From NCBI GenBank assembly GCA_003164035.1, contig PLRS01000152.1, positions 1 through 54,431 of the forward strand: DNA of 54,431 bases. Direction: 5' to 3'. Under the pieces are notes generated by a model that was given only the letters and a program-made list of their open reading frames with translations, searched no databases and was not told the origin of the DNA. This stretch comes from Bryobacterales bacterium (GTDB lineage Bacteria; Acidobacteriota; Terriglobia; Bryobacterales; Bryobacteraceae). A program made the translations under genes and the position numbers. Shown here one piece after another: positions 8,305 to 20,500 of this stretch; position 1 is the stretch's first letter; every line of letters starts with the position of its first letter.

Positions 8305-11300
8305 GGACGCGCTGGCGGGGGACAAGTACCGGCTGCTGGTAGAGAGTGCGCGCTTCGGCGACCGGCACGGCTTCTCCAGCGTCTGGGTCCCTGAGAGGCA
8401 CTTCACGCAGTTCGGCTCGCTCTATCCGAATCCCGCGGTCCTGCATGCCAGTCTCGCGATGGTCACCGAGCGGATCGCGCTGCGGGCGGGGAGTGTGGTG
8501 GCCCCGCTGCATCATCCGCTGCGAATCGCGGAGGAGTGGGCCATGGTGGACAATCTGTCTGGCGGCCGAGTGGGGATCTCTTTTGCGCCTGGCTGGAATC
8601 CGGAGGACTTCGCGTTTTTTTCGGAGCGCTATCCAAACCGATACGAACATCTCGTTTCCACCATCGCCACGGTCCGGCGCTTGTGGAGAGGCGAGAGTGT
8701 CGCCGCACGGGACGGCCTGGGGAGGGAAACAACTGTCAGGGTTTACCCGACCCCGGTTCAGCGCGAACTGCCGGTCTGGGTCACAGCCGCGTCCAACCCC
8801 GAATCGTATGTGCGGGCCGGCGAGCTTGGCGCGAATCTCCTGACGCATTTGCTCGACCAGGGCGAGGAGGAACTGGGTCGCAAGATCCGCTTGTACCGGG
8901 AAGCGCGTGCCCGGGTGGGGTTCGATGCCGCATCGGGCGTCGTGACCGTGATGCTTCACACCTTTGTAGGCGCGGACGCTCAGGTGGTGCGCCAACAGGC
9001 GAAGAAACCGTACTGCGCCTACATTCGGAACAATATCGGCTTGCTGAGCAGCCTCGCAAGCAGCCGTGGCAAGAAACTGGACGTCCGGACGCTGAGTCCC
9101 AGCGACTTGAGCGAGTTTGTGGAGTTCCTTTACGATCGGTTCGCAGAGTCGCGCGGTTTGATCGGGACACCGGAAACATGCCTCCCGCTGGTGGAGCGCT
9201 TGGAATCGATCGGCGCCACGGAGATTGCGTGCCTGCTGGATTTCGGCCCCGACGCCAATCTCATCCTGGGCAATCTCCCGAACCTGGCGCGCCTCAAGGA
9301 ACTGCACGACGCTTCGGCGTCTCCATCGCCGGCTCCCGCCACGCCGCGATTCGATCCGGCCCCGATCCAGGGCCGCTGCGCCGAGCAATGGCCGGGAGCC
9401 GCGTTTCACGAAATGCTGCGCGGCCACGGACTGGGGATAGACGAACCACTCCAATGCATTCAAAGAATCTGGAGGCGGGATGGCGAGGCTCTGGGCAGGA
9501 TTGAGGTTACAGACACCGGCTCCGGGCTCTATAGCGTTCACCCAGGATTCCTGGACGCTTGCAGCCGGGTGGCTGCGGCGGCGCTGCCGGCGAACTTGTC
9601 GGCGGATTCGGTTTACATTCCGGCTGGCGTTCGCGCGTTGCGCGTGGTAACCGCGACGCCCCAGGCCGCATGGAGCCACGCCGTGCTGGCTGCCGGCGAT
9701 TCATCCGAAATCCGGGAAGCGGATGTTTCCGTCTACGGTTTGGACGGTTCGCTGGCGATTGAAATCGGCGGTCTTCGGCTGCAGCGCATGCGCAGTTCAG
9801 CGGCTGCGTCGCAATCGCTGCCGGATTATCAATTCTACAGGCGCCGGTGGATCCCGGTGTCCAAAACCGCGGAGCGGGACGCCGAGGCTGAAGACTGGCT
9901 GATTCTCGGCGACAGCCGCGGCATCGCGGCTCAACTGGAAGCTCTCATTCGCGGCTCGGGGGGAACGTGCCGACGTGCCGGAAGCATCCGCGATGGGTCG
10001 CTGGCGAAGCGGATTGTGTATCTCGGCGGCGACGGATTGGAAGGCCTGCTTCAGGCTGCGCAGGCTCTGGCCCGGCACGACCTGAGAAAGGATGCCCGCC
10101 TCTGGATTGCGACGACGGGCGCCATGCCGGTGCTCGATGGAGAGGCTCCGAACGTGACGGAGGCTCAGCTTTGGGGACTCGGATGCACGGTCAGGGTCGA
10201 GCATTCCGAATTCTGGGGAGGGCTGGTAGACCTGGATCCGTTATCGGGTGCGCAGGAGGCGGCGCGGGAGCTTCTCCCGGCAATTCGCGATTGCGGCGGC
10301 GAAGACATGCTTGCCATCCGCCGGGGTGAGCTTCATGTGGCGAGGTTGCAGGTGCAAGGAGCGGTTTCGGCGGAAGCTCCCCTCGCATTTACGGCCGAAG
10401 CGACCTATGTGATCGCCGGCGGAACCGGCGGAATCGGCACCGGGCTGGCGGCATGGTTGCGCGAGCGTGGGGCAGGAAATGTCGTATCGATCTCGCGAAG
10501 CGCCCCTGTCTTCCGGGCCGACCTCGCGAGCGAGCGGGAAACGTCAGCCATTCTGGCCGAGATACGGCGCACCATGCCACCCATTCGCGGAGTGTTTCAT
10601 CTGGCGGGAGTACTCGACGACGCTTTGCTCCGCGCACAGGACTGGCCGCGCTTTCAGCGGAGCGCATCGGGAAAAACGGAAGGCGCATGGAACCTTCACC
10701 ACGCCACACGCGAGGATCCGCTGGAATACTTTGTGATGTTTTCGTCGATGGCGTCGCTGGTGCCCATGCCCGGCCAGGGCAACTACGCCGCCGCGAACAG
10801 CGCCCTGGATGCGCTGGCATGGAAGCGCCGCGAAGAAGGCCGCCCCGCGCTGAGCATTAACTGGGGACCGTGGAAGGAAATCGGCCAAGCCGCCACGGAG
10901 TACGGCCGTCTGGCGCACGCCAAGCTGGAGCACCTTGGCGTTAGGGCGCTGGCGCCGGAAACCGGCTTCCGGATCCTCGAGATTCTCATGCGCAGCGGCC
11001 GGACTCAGGTGGGGGCGGCCGACATCGATTGGGAGCGCTTCTTCCGTTTCGATCCCGCCGCGCGCAGCTCCATGTTCCTTGCGGAGATGGCGCCCTTCAC
11101 GGATCGCCCCGACGGGCCGGCTGAGCTAGCGCTCCGTTTGGCGGAAATGCCCGCCGGCGAGCGCAGGCAATTCCTGATTTCACAGCTTGCAAACCTGGTA
11201 CGAGATGCGCTGAAGCTGAAGGACTCCGAGGCGATTTCTCCGCGCCAGGGCCTGTTCGACCTGGGTCTCGATTCCATCCTGGCGCTGGAATTGAAGGCGC

Positions 11301-11506
11301 GGCTGGAAGCGTCCCTGGGCCTTCCGCTGCGGGCGACTTTACTATTTGCCTATCCGACGCTCGACGCCCTGGCGGGATATCTCCTGTCCGAGGTTCTGAC
11401 ATTGGATTTGCCGCGCTCCATGGCTGCCGCGGCCGGGGAAGAAGCGTCTCTCAGCGACGACGAACTGGCGGCTCTGATCGAAGAGGAGATCGCACGACGT
11501 CCGTAG
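8270..11506 (+). CDS. Polyketide synthase: luciferase-like monooxygenase-DH (C-terminal half)-KR-ACP
   Basis: 1078 residues from a TTG at 8270; a GTG at 8255 would add five but has no ribosome site. Domains: flavin-dependent luciferase-like monooxygenase of the PKS/NRPS-associated (MupA/MSLL) type, 1-350 (WVPERHFTQFG, NLSGGRVGISFAPGW, YPTPVQ.ELPVWVTA); C-terminal hot-dog of a dehydratase, about 365-510, with catalytic D429 in HPGFLDACSR, where the usual Gln/His four residues later is Arg; KR about 530-905 with GGTGGIG near 713, an LDD motif and Y839 in the YAAAN box; ACP about 960-1040 with S1002 in GLDSIL. The C-terminus carries an acidic helix (LSDDELAALIEEEIA), a typical docking tail, and the next protein begins with a helical docking segment. 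Such monooxygenases usually hydroxylate next to the thioester carbonyl. With the upstream protein it completes the first extension module. Confidence 0.9.
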   Translation: MKFGLMFFAASEDALAGDKYRLLVESARFGDRHGFSSVWVPERHFTQFGSLYPNPAVLHASLAMVTERIALRAGSVVAPLHHPLRIAEEWAMVDNLSGGRVGISFAPGWNPEDFAFFSERYPNRYEHLVSTIATVRRLWRGESVAARDGLGRETTVRVYPTPVQRELPVWVTAASNPESYVRAGELGANLLTHLLDQGEEELGRKIRLYREARARVGFDAASGVVTVMLHTFVGADAQVVRQQAKKPYCAYIRNNIGLLSSLASSRGKKLDVRTLSPSDLSEFVEFLYDRFAESRGLIGTPETCLPLVERLESIGATEIACLLDFGPDANLILGNLPNLARLKELHDASASPSPAPATPRFDPAPIQGRCAEQWPGAAFHEMLRGHGLGIDEPLQCIQRIWRRDGEALGRIEVTDTGSGLYSVHPGFLDACSRVAAAALPANLSADSVYIPAGVRALRVVTATPQAAWSHAVLAAGDSSEIREADVSVYGLDGSLAIEIGGLRLQRMRSSAAASQSLPDYQFYRRRWIPVSKTAERDAEAEDWLILGDSRGIAAQLEALIRGSGGTCRRAGSIRDGSLAKRIVYLGGDGLEGLLQAAQALARHDLRKDARLWIATTGAMPVLDGEAPNVTEAQLWGLGCTVRVEHSEFWGGLVDLDPLSGAQEAARELLPAIRDCGGEDMLAIRRGELHVARLQVQGAVSAEAPLAFTAEATYVIAGGTGGIGTGLAAWLRERGAGNVVSISRSAPVFRADLASERETSAILAEIRRTMPPIRGVFHLAGVLDDALLRAQDWPRFQRSASGKTEGAWNLHHATREDPLEYFVMFSSMASLVPMPGQGNYAAANSALDALAWKRREEGRPALSINWGPWKEIGQAATEYGRLAHAKLEHLGVRALAPETGFRILEILMRSGRTQVGAADIDWERFFRFDPAARSSMFLAEMAPFTDRPDGPAELALRLAEMPAGERRQFLISQLANLVRDALKLKDSEAISPRQGLFDLGLDSILALELKARLEASLGLPLRATLLFAYPTLDALAGYLLSEVLTLDLPRSMAAAAGEEASLSDDELAALIEEEIARRP

Positions 11507-11514
11507 ACCGCGCC

Positions 11515-14500
11515 ATGAGTTCCAATCCAAATCACGCCACGACACTGAAGACTGCTCTCGAAGAGCTGCGGCAGAGGCGCGCGGAAATCGAGGTGCTTCG
11601 CGCATCGAAAAACGGGCCGGTCGCCATCATCGGAATGAGCTGCCGGTTTCCGGGAGGGTGCAGTAGTCCCGAGTCCTTTTGGCGGCTTCTGGACAAAGGT
11701 GTCTGTGCGATCGGCGACGTTCCAGCCGAGCGTTGGGATGCCGCTGGGATGCCGGTTCGGAGGGGTGGCTTTATCGAAGGCATCGAGGATTTCGACGCTC
11801 CGTATTTCGGCATCTCGCCCAGGGAAGCGGCCAGCATGGACCCGCAGCAGCGGGTACTGCTCGAAGTGGCCTGGCAGGCGCTCGAAAACGCGAAGGTCCC
11901 GCCCGGCAGCCTCTACGAACGCCCGGTAGGGACATTTCTGGGAATCACCTGTTTCGATCATGCCGTGTTGCTGGGAGCGGATCTCGAGCAAGCCGGGGCT
12001 TACGCAGGCACGGGCAGCGCCCTCAATGCCGCGGCGGGACGGTTGTCCTATCTCTTGGGGCTGTCCGGTCCGTGCATGGCTATCGACACGGCGTGTTCCT
12101 CGTCGCTGGTGTGCCTCCATCTTGCGTGCCAGAGTCTTCGGTCCGACGAAAGTGAAATCGCGCTGGTGGGCGGCGTTCACCTGATGCTGTCCGCGGACGT
12201 GATGGCCACGTTTTCACGGGCGCACATGTTGTCTCCGGATGGACTGTCGAAATCCTTCGATGCGTCGGCCGATGGGTACAGCCGCGGCGAGGGCTGTGGC
12301 GTGGTGGTGTTGAAGCGCCTGGCGGATGCGGTTCGCGACCGGGACAAGATTCTGGGCATCGTGCGCGGCACCGCCGTGGGCCATTGCGGACCGAGCGGCG
12401 GGCTGACCGTTCCCAGCGTGGCGGCGCAGCGCTCGGTGATTCAACGCGCATTGGCCGATGGGGGCATCGAGCCGCACCAGGTGGGATACGTGGAGGCGCA
12501 CGGCACCGGCACCTCCCTGGGAGACCCGATCGAGATTGAAGCGATGGCGAGCGCCTACGGGCGGGGCCGGGATCGCGAAGCCGCGCTATGGACCGGTTCG
12601 GTGAAGACCAACATCGGGCACCTCGAACCGGCCTCCGGTATGGCCGGCCTGATCAAGATTCTGCTGGCGTTTCAGCATGGCCGGATTCCCGCGAGCCTGC
12701 ATTTTCGCGAGCCCAATCCGCACATTCCCTGGAATGAGATCCCGGTTCGGGTGGCGGCAGCGCCGGTGGAATGGAAGCGGGGGGGGACCCGCCGCATCGC
12801 TGGGCTGAGCGCTTTCGGGTTCAGCGGCACGAACGCCCACGCGATCGTCGAGGAGCCACCCGAAACGAACGAAGCGGTGCGCACGGAAGAGACTCCAGAG
12901 CTGTCCTTCCAGCGGCAGCACTATCCGTTGGCGGGCAGGCGCAATGCGAAGGCATCGCCGCCGGACTGGTTCTATCGGGTGGATTGGGAGCAGGGGCCGC
13001 CAGCGCCCCCGATTGCGGCCGAGGGAGAAGCGTGGCTCATCGTTCGCGATCGCCGAGGCATGGCGGAGAATCTGGCGAAGTTCGCGGAGGCGCGAACCAT
13101 CCGCTGCGTTTTTGGGGAAGGCGCCGAGTCGCTCGATGCGGGATCGTTCGACCGGATCGTCTTCATGAAGGGGTTGGACGATTCCCGGTGCGCGCCTCTG
13201 TTGTTGGGGATCGCGCAAGCGGCGGCACGACGAGCGGAAAAGCCATCGAGGATCTGGTTGATCACGCGCGGTGCGACTGAAGCCGCCAAACCGCCAGAAC
13301 TGGATGGTGTCGCACAGGCGCCCCTGTGCGGATTGGCGAAGGTGTTGTTCCTGGAGCATCCCGAACTGGCGGGCGCGGCGATCGATCTGGATGCGGTGTC
13401 GGCTCCCGGTGAGACGGAGAGTCTGTTCCATGAGATTGCCTCCGGCAGCGGCGAGGACCTGGTTGCCTTCAGGGGCGGCAAGCGCCTGGTTCCCAGACTG
13501 GCAAAAGCGGAGCCCGGGAGCGCCGCTGAAGTGAAGATCGCGCCCGGCCGCGCCTACATGATCACCGGCGGCTTCGGCGCCCTGGGGTTGCGAGTTGCGG
13601 GCTGGCTGGCCGATCGGGGAGCGCGACACCTGATTCTGGTGGGAAGATCGGGACCGCGGACCGAGCAGGCGCGGACCGCCATCGCTGCCCTGGAAGCGCG
13701 CGGGATCGAGGTGCGTTCGGAGCGCGCGGATGTGGCGGAGCGGGCTCAGATGGAGATCCTGTTCCGGTCCTGTGGGCCGGCGCTCGTCGGCGTCATTCAT
13801 GCGGCGGGTGTTGCGGGATATCGGGCATTCGACGAGATCGGCCCGGACGATTGGGATGCGGTGCTACGGCCCAAGGTGCAAGGCGCCGAGGTGTTGCACG
13901 AGTTGACGCGAGGACTGGAACTGGACTTCTTTGTCTGTTTCTCGTCGATCGCATCGGTATGGGGCTCTCGCGGCCAGGCTCACTACGCGGCGGCGAACCG
14001 GTATCTCGACGTTCTCGCACATTACCGGCGCGCGCATGGCTTGCCGGCGTTGACGGTCAACTGGGGTCCCTGGGCGGAAGGAGGCATGAATACCGCGGAA
14101 TCGAATGCGCTCCTGCGGCGCGCCGGCGTCAATCCGCTCTCGACCGATAGGGCCCTGGCGGCGCTGGGACGGCTTCTCGGCGGCGGGGAGACCGAGCGAA
14201 TCGTGGCGGACATCGACTGGCCGCTGTTCCGAGGCTCTTATGAAGCGCGCGGCTATCGTCCGCTGCTGGCCCGGATAGAGCGGGGGACGGCGGCCCATGC
14301 CGCCGAAACCGCGTCACTGCCCCGGTCGCGCGAAGAACTGATTCGATTCCTTCAGCACGAGACGGCGCAAGTCCTGCAGCTCGAAGGCAGGCTTCCGGAG
14401 CGGGACCGGGGCTTCTTCGATATGGGCATGGATTCGCTGCTGGCCCTCGAATTTCGCACCCGTCTGGAGGCTTCGGCGGGTCGCGCGCTTCCCGCCACGC

Positions 14501-17500
14501 TGATATTCGAAAATCCGACCGTTGAGGCGCTTGCGGATTATCTTCTGGGCAGTGCGCGAGTGGAAGCGGCAGCCGTGGCGCCGGCGGCAAAGAACGAAGC
14601 CATTGCCATCATCGGCTTCGGGTGCCGTTTCCCGGGCGACGCGATTGACGGCGAGAGCTACTGGCGCGTCCTGCGAGATGGCATTGACGCGATCTCGGAG
14701 GTCCCGCGCGAGCGTTGGAGCCTGGACGAGCACTTTAGTTCCAATCGGGACGACCCCGGCAAGATGTACACGCGCCATGGCGGGTTCCTGCGCGATGTCG
14801 ATCTCTTCGATCCGGCTTTCTTCCGTATCTCACCGCGGGAAGCGGAGAGCATGGACCCGCAACACCGCCTGCTGCTCGAAGTGAGCTGGGAAGCGCTGGA
14901 GAACGCCGGAATTCGCGCGGAGGACCTGAAAGGCAGCCAGACCGGAGTGTTCGTGGGAATCACCACCCACGACTACGCGCATCTGCTGATGCAGAACGGC
15001 GGGGATCGCGGCGTCGACAGCTATTTTTTCACCGGCAATCCTCTGAACACCGCCGCCGGACGCATTTCCTACACGTTGGGCCTGACCGGCCCGGCGATCG
15101 CTTTGGATACCGCATGCTCGTCGTCGCTGGTGGCGATTCACCAGGCATGCCAGGCGCTGCGAAACGGCGAATGCACGATGGCGCTGGCGGGCGGCGTGAA
15201 CCTGATCCTGGCGCCGGAAACGACCGTGGCGGTGTGCCGGACCCACGCGCTCTCTCCGGATGGGCGTTGCCGGAGCTTCGACGAATCGGCCAATGGATTC
15301 GTGCGGAGCGAGGGCTGTGGAGTGGTGGTCCTGAAGCCGGAATCGAGGGCGCTGGCGGACGGCGATTCCATCCTGGCCGTGATTCGCGGCTCGGCCGTCA
15401 ACCATGACGGCGCCTCCAGCGGCTTCACGGTTCCGAACGGACGCGCGCAGGAAGCGGTGCTCCGGAAGGCGCTGGGGGACGCCATTGCGCCTTCCCAGGT
15501 GGACTATATCGAGGCTCACGGGAGCGGCACGCAACTCGGAGACCCCATCGAGGTACGCGCTCTGGCGGCGGTGTTCGGCAGCGGCGGGGAGCGGGCCGGG
15601 AAGCTTCGGATCGGCTCGGTAAAGTCGAACATCGGCCATACCGAGTCGGCCGCGGGCGTGGCGGGAGTGATCAAGGTTCTGCTGGCACTCCAGCATGAAC
15701 GGTTGCCCGCGAGCCTGCACGTGCGCAATCCCACCCCGCTGATCTCCTGGAGCGAGACGCCGCTCGAGATTTGCCGGGAACCAGTTCCCTGGAAGCGCGG
15801 CGAGCGAAAGCGCATCGCCGGCGTCAGTGCGTTCGGGGCAAGCGGGACCAACGCGCATCTGCTGATCGAAGAAGCGCCGCAGCCGGCTCTTCCCGGCCAG
15901 CCAGGCCGCCGGCCGCCGTTGCCACATCGCCCATTTCACCGCGTTCGGATCTGGTTCAAGGAATTGCCAAAGACCGTGGAGGTTCCAGTGAAGCACGATG
16001 ACGCGATCGCGGGTCCGCGCCGTGAGAGCATTCTTCTCCGGCTGAAAGCCGTGGTGGCGGAGTTCCTTCACGCCGATGTCGCGGACGTTGGCGAGACAAC
16101 GCCGTTCCTCGAAATGGGCGCGGACTCCCTGGTGCTGATCGACGTCCTGCAGTCCATCGAACGCGAATATGGCGTGAAACTCGCCGTGCGCAATTTCTTC
16201 GAGGATCAGTCCACGCTGAACGCCCTGGCCGACCATATCGATCGAAGTCTTCCCGCCACGGCGCCGCCGCCCATTTCCGAGCCGCCGTCCGCGGGTGCGC
16301 CGGGGGTGATCGAACGGGTGATCGCGGAGCAGAACCGGATGGTGCAGCAAGTCATCGCCCAGCAGATGGAGATGCTGCGGCAGATGAACGGCCCGCCGCG
16401 AAATGTCCCGGCGCCGGAACTTGCCAAGCCTCTCCTTGCAGCAGCTCCCGTTGCGCCGGAGCGTGCCGCGCCTCTGCTGCCGTGGGGGGCGCCCGTTTCG
16501 CAGGCAAATCAGGGACTCAGCCCGGCACAGCGGAAGCATCTGGAGGAGTTGGTGGCCCGCTACACCAAACGCACCAGGCGATCCAGGGAAATGGTCCAGG
16601 AGTCGCGCGCGGTGCTGGCGGACAGCCGCGCAGCGGTGGGCTTTCGATTCTCCACCAAGGAAATGCTCTATCCCATCGTAGGCGTACGCGCGCAGGGATC
16701 GAAGCTGTGGGACGTCGACGGGAACGAGTACATCGACTTCACGATGGGATTTGGCGTCCACTTGTTCGGTCACCAGCCGGAGTTTATTAACCGGGCCATC
16801 GAAGACGAGTTCCGGCGTGGCGTGGAGCTGGGAGCGCGGTCGGATCTGGTTGGTGAAGTGGCCACCCTCTTCACCCGGCTGACGGGACACGAGCGGGTGG
16901 CGTTCTCGAATTCCGGCACTGAGGCAGTCATGGCCGCGATGCGGCTGGCGCGCGCGGCCACGGGACGCACAAAGATCGTCATCTTTACGCATTCCTATCA
17001 CGGCCATTCCGACGGAACGCTGGCGGCGGCGCGGGCTCAGGGCGGGAAGACGGCGACTGTCGCAGTTGCGCCGGGGGTGCCTGCCGGCGCAGTCGAAGAC
17101 ATCGCCGTGCTGGAATACGGCACCGCGGGAGCGCTCGATGCGGTGCGCGCGCTCGGCGGCGAGTTGGCGGCCGTCATGGTGGAGCCCGTGCAATCCCGGA
17201 ACCCTTCCCTGCAGCCTGGAGATTTTCTGCGGGAACTTCGCAGGCTCACCACGGAGTGTGGCGCGGCCCTGATCTTCGACGAAATGATCACCGGGCTGCG
17301 CGTTCACCCGAAGGGGGCGCAGGGCTGGTTCGGTATTGAAGCGGATATTGCCACCTACGGCAAGGTCGCCGGCGGTGGACTTCCCATCGGAGTGGTCGCC
17401 GGCAAGGCACGCTTCCTGGATGGCATCGATGGCGGAATGTGGCAGTACGGCGACTTGTCGTTCCCCGCCGCGGAGCGCACCGCATTCGGCGGCACATTTT

Positions 17501-20500
17501 GCCAGCATCCGCTTTCGATGGCGGCCGCGCGGGCCGTTTTGCGCTACCTACTGGAGGACAAGGGCGCCACACAGGATCGCCTGAACAAACGGACGGCTGA
17601 GTTTGCGAAGCAGTTGAACCGGTCCTTCGAAGACGGCAATGTGCCGATCCGTGTCGCGTACTTCGGGTCGATGTTCCGTTTCGAGTTTTCTTCCAACCTG
17701 GACTTGTTCTTCTATCACCTGCTGGAGAAGGGAATCTATATCTGGGAATGGCGCACGTGCTTCCTCTCGACGGCGCACAGCGAGGAAGATCTGGGAAAGT
17801 TCGCGGCCGCCATGGATGGAACTATCGCGGAGCTGCGGAGCGGCGGATGGCTTCCGGAGGCCAAGGTGGATGCGGCCGTTTGCATCCCCTTGAGCGAGGC
17901 GCAACGGCAACTCTGGCTGCTGAGCCAGATCGAACGCGGCGGGAACCTGGCGTATCACGTGAACACGGCCGTTGAACTGGTGGGCGAACTGGATCGCGAT
18001 CGTCTCCAGCGGGCCATTCAAAGGGTGGTCGAGCGGCACGAGGCTCTGCGCACCACCATCTTGTCCGAGCGGGAACAGATCGTCCAGCCGGCATCGAAAT
18101 TCAAGATCGCGCTCGAGGATAAGCCCGATTCCGGGGAAGCGATGAATCTACGGGAAGGTCCGTTGTTCCGGGCGAATCTGGTGCGGCGTGAGAATGGCCG
18201 GCACATCCTCAATCTCACGGCGCACCACATCATTTCCGATGGCGCTTCCATGGCGCTGGTGGTGGGCGAGATTGCGGACTTCTATTCGGGCAGGAACGTC
18301 GCTGCCCGGCCGATGCAGTTCCGCGAATACCTGGCGGCGGCCGCGAAGCGGATGGAATCGCGCGAAATCGAGGCGCATCGGGATTATTGGCTGGCACAGA
18401 TCGGGCCCGATGGTCCGTCCGTCGCGCTCCCCCTGGACCGCGCGCGGCCCGCGCTAAGCACTTACCGGGGCGGACGCCTCACCTGGCGCATCGACTCCGC
18501 CCTGACGGATGAGCTCCGCCGGCTCGCGCGCTCGAATGGCTGCACGTTGTACGCATTGCTGATGGCGGTGTTCAACGTCTTTCTGCACCGGATTACGGGA
18601 CAGGACGACCTCATCGTGGGCCTTCCCGTCACCGGTAGATTCTCTCGTGAGAGCCAGCGCGTCGCCGGCTACTGCACACACTTGTTACCGTTGCGAAGCC
18701 GCTTCGATGCGGACGCTCCATTCCGTCAGTTCCTGCTGCAAAGCCGGCAAATGCTGCTCGATGGAATGGAACATCAGGATTATCCGTTCGCGGAGTTGTT
18801 GCGTGAGCTGGCCCTGCGCCGGGGGGCTGGCGCGCCGCCCCTGATTTCCGTGGTTTTCAACCTCGAGCCGGTTTCCCGGTTCCCGGAGATCCCGGGACTG
18901 ACGCTCGAACCGGCCGAGCCAGAGGTTCGATTTGTGGCGTTCGATCTGAGCGTCAATGTGACCGATGCGGGCTCGGAACTTTACATCGATTGCGATTACA
19001 GCAGCGACGTCCTGGAACCGAAGACGGTGCGGCGATTCCTGGGGATCTACGAAACGCTGCTTCGCGCCGCCATCGCCGATCCGGACGCCAGGATCTCCCG
19101 CATGCCGCTGCTATCGGGGCCGGCCATGACGGCGCTTGCCGCCATGTGGAACGGCCCGGTTCTTCCCGCGTCTTCCGCGTCCGCCCTGGCTTTGTTCGAG
19201 GAACAGGCCGCCCACAATCCTGAGCGCACGGCGGTCTTCGATCGCCAACGCAGGGTTTCGTACGGCGAACTCGACGACCGCGCCAGGCGGATCGCGGGCG
19301 AGTTGGCGAAGCTCGGAGTCCGCCGGGAGACGAGAGTCGGGGTTTGTGCCGGCCGGACGGCGGACCTGATCGCGGGATTGCTGGCGGTGTGGAAAGCCGG
19401 CGGTGCGTATGTTCCACTCGATCCGCAGTACCCCACGAGCAGGCTGGAGTTCATGCTCGACGACGCCGGTATCGATGTCCTGCTCACGGATCGGGCCTGC
19501 GCCCCCGTGTTTGCGAAGCACGCGGCCCGGCTGGTGTTTGTCGACGGCGATTACGCCCCGATGGAGGCGTCCCCGGACACGGTGCAGCCGCGGGACCTGG
19601 CGTACGTAATCTACACTTCCGGATCGACCGGGAAACCGAAGGGTGTCGCCATCACCCAGGCAAATCTCAGCGGACTGGTGGATTGGGCCCGCTCGTTCTA
19701 TGCGCCCGACCAGCTTCGAGGCGTGCTGTTTTCGACCTCCGTCTGCTTCGACATATCTGTCTTCGAGATCTTCGTTCCCCTGGCCTGCGGGGCTGCGCTG
19801 GTGATCGCGGAGAACGCACTCGATCTGCCGCGACTGCCCTCGGCGAGCGAAGTAACGCTCATCAATACGGTACCGTCGGTTGTGCCGGAACTACTGCGGT
19901 CCGGACCATTGCCCGCGTCGGTCGACACTTTCCAACTCGCCGGCGAACGCCTGCTTCGCAGCGTGGTGCAGCGAATCTACCGGCAGACGGCGGTCCGGCA
20001 GGTGCTGAATCTCTATGGGCCTACCGAGGACACCGTCTATTCGACTGGCGCCATCGTGGAACGGGATGACGAGTTGGCGCCCTCGATCGGCCGGCCTTTA
20101 CTCAACAAGAGAGCCCTCATCCTGGACCGTCACCTGCAGCCGGTTCCTCCGGGCATCGCCGGCGAACTGTATCTCGGGGGGTCCGGCCTGGCGCGCGAGT
20201 ATTTGAATCGCCCCGAGTTGACCGGCGAGCGCTTTGTCGCCAATCCATATCGGGAAGGCGAACGCCTGTACAGAACCGGCGATCTCGCCCGCTTCCGCGA
20301 AGACGGCAACATCGAATTCCTCGGCCGCGGTGACACGCAGATCAAGTTGCGGGGGTTCCGTATCGAGCTGGGAGAGATTGAAGCCGCACTGGCCCTCCAT
20401 CCGTTTGTGCGCGACGCCATTGTCGTGCTGCGCGAGGAAGGCGAATCCGCCCGGTTGATCGCTTATATCGCATCGGACCATTTGGAGGAGGAAGTTCCGG

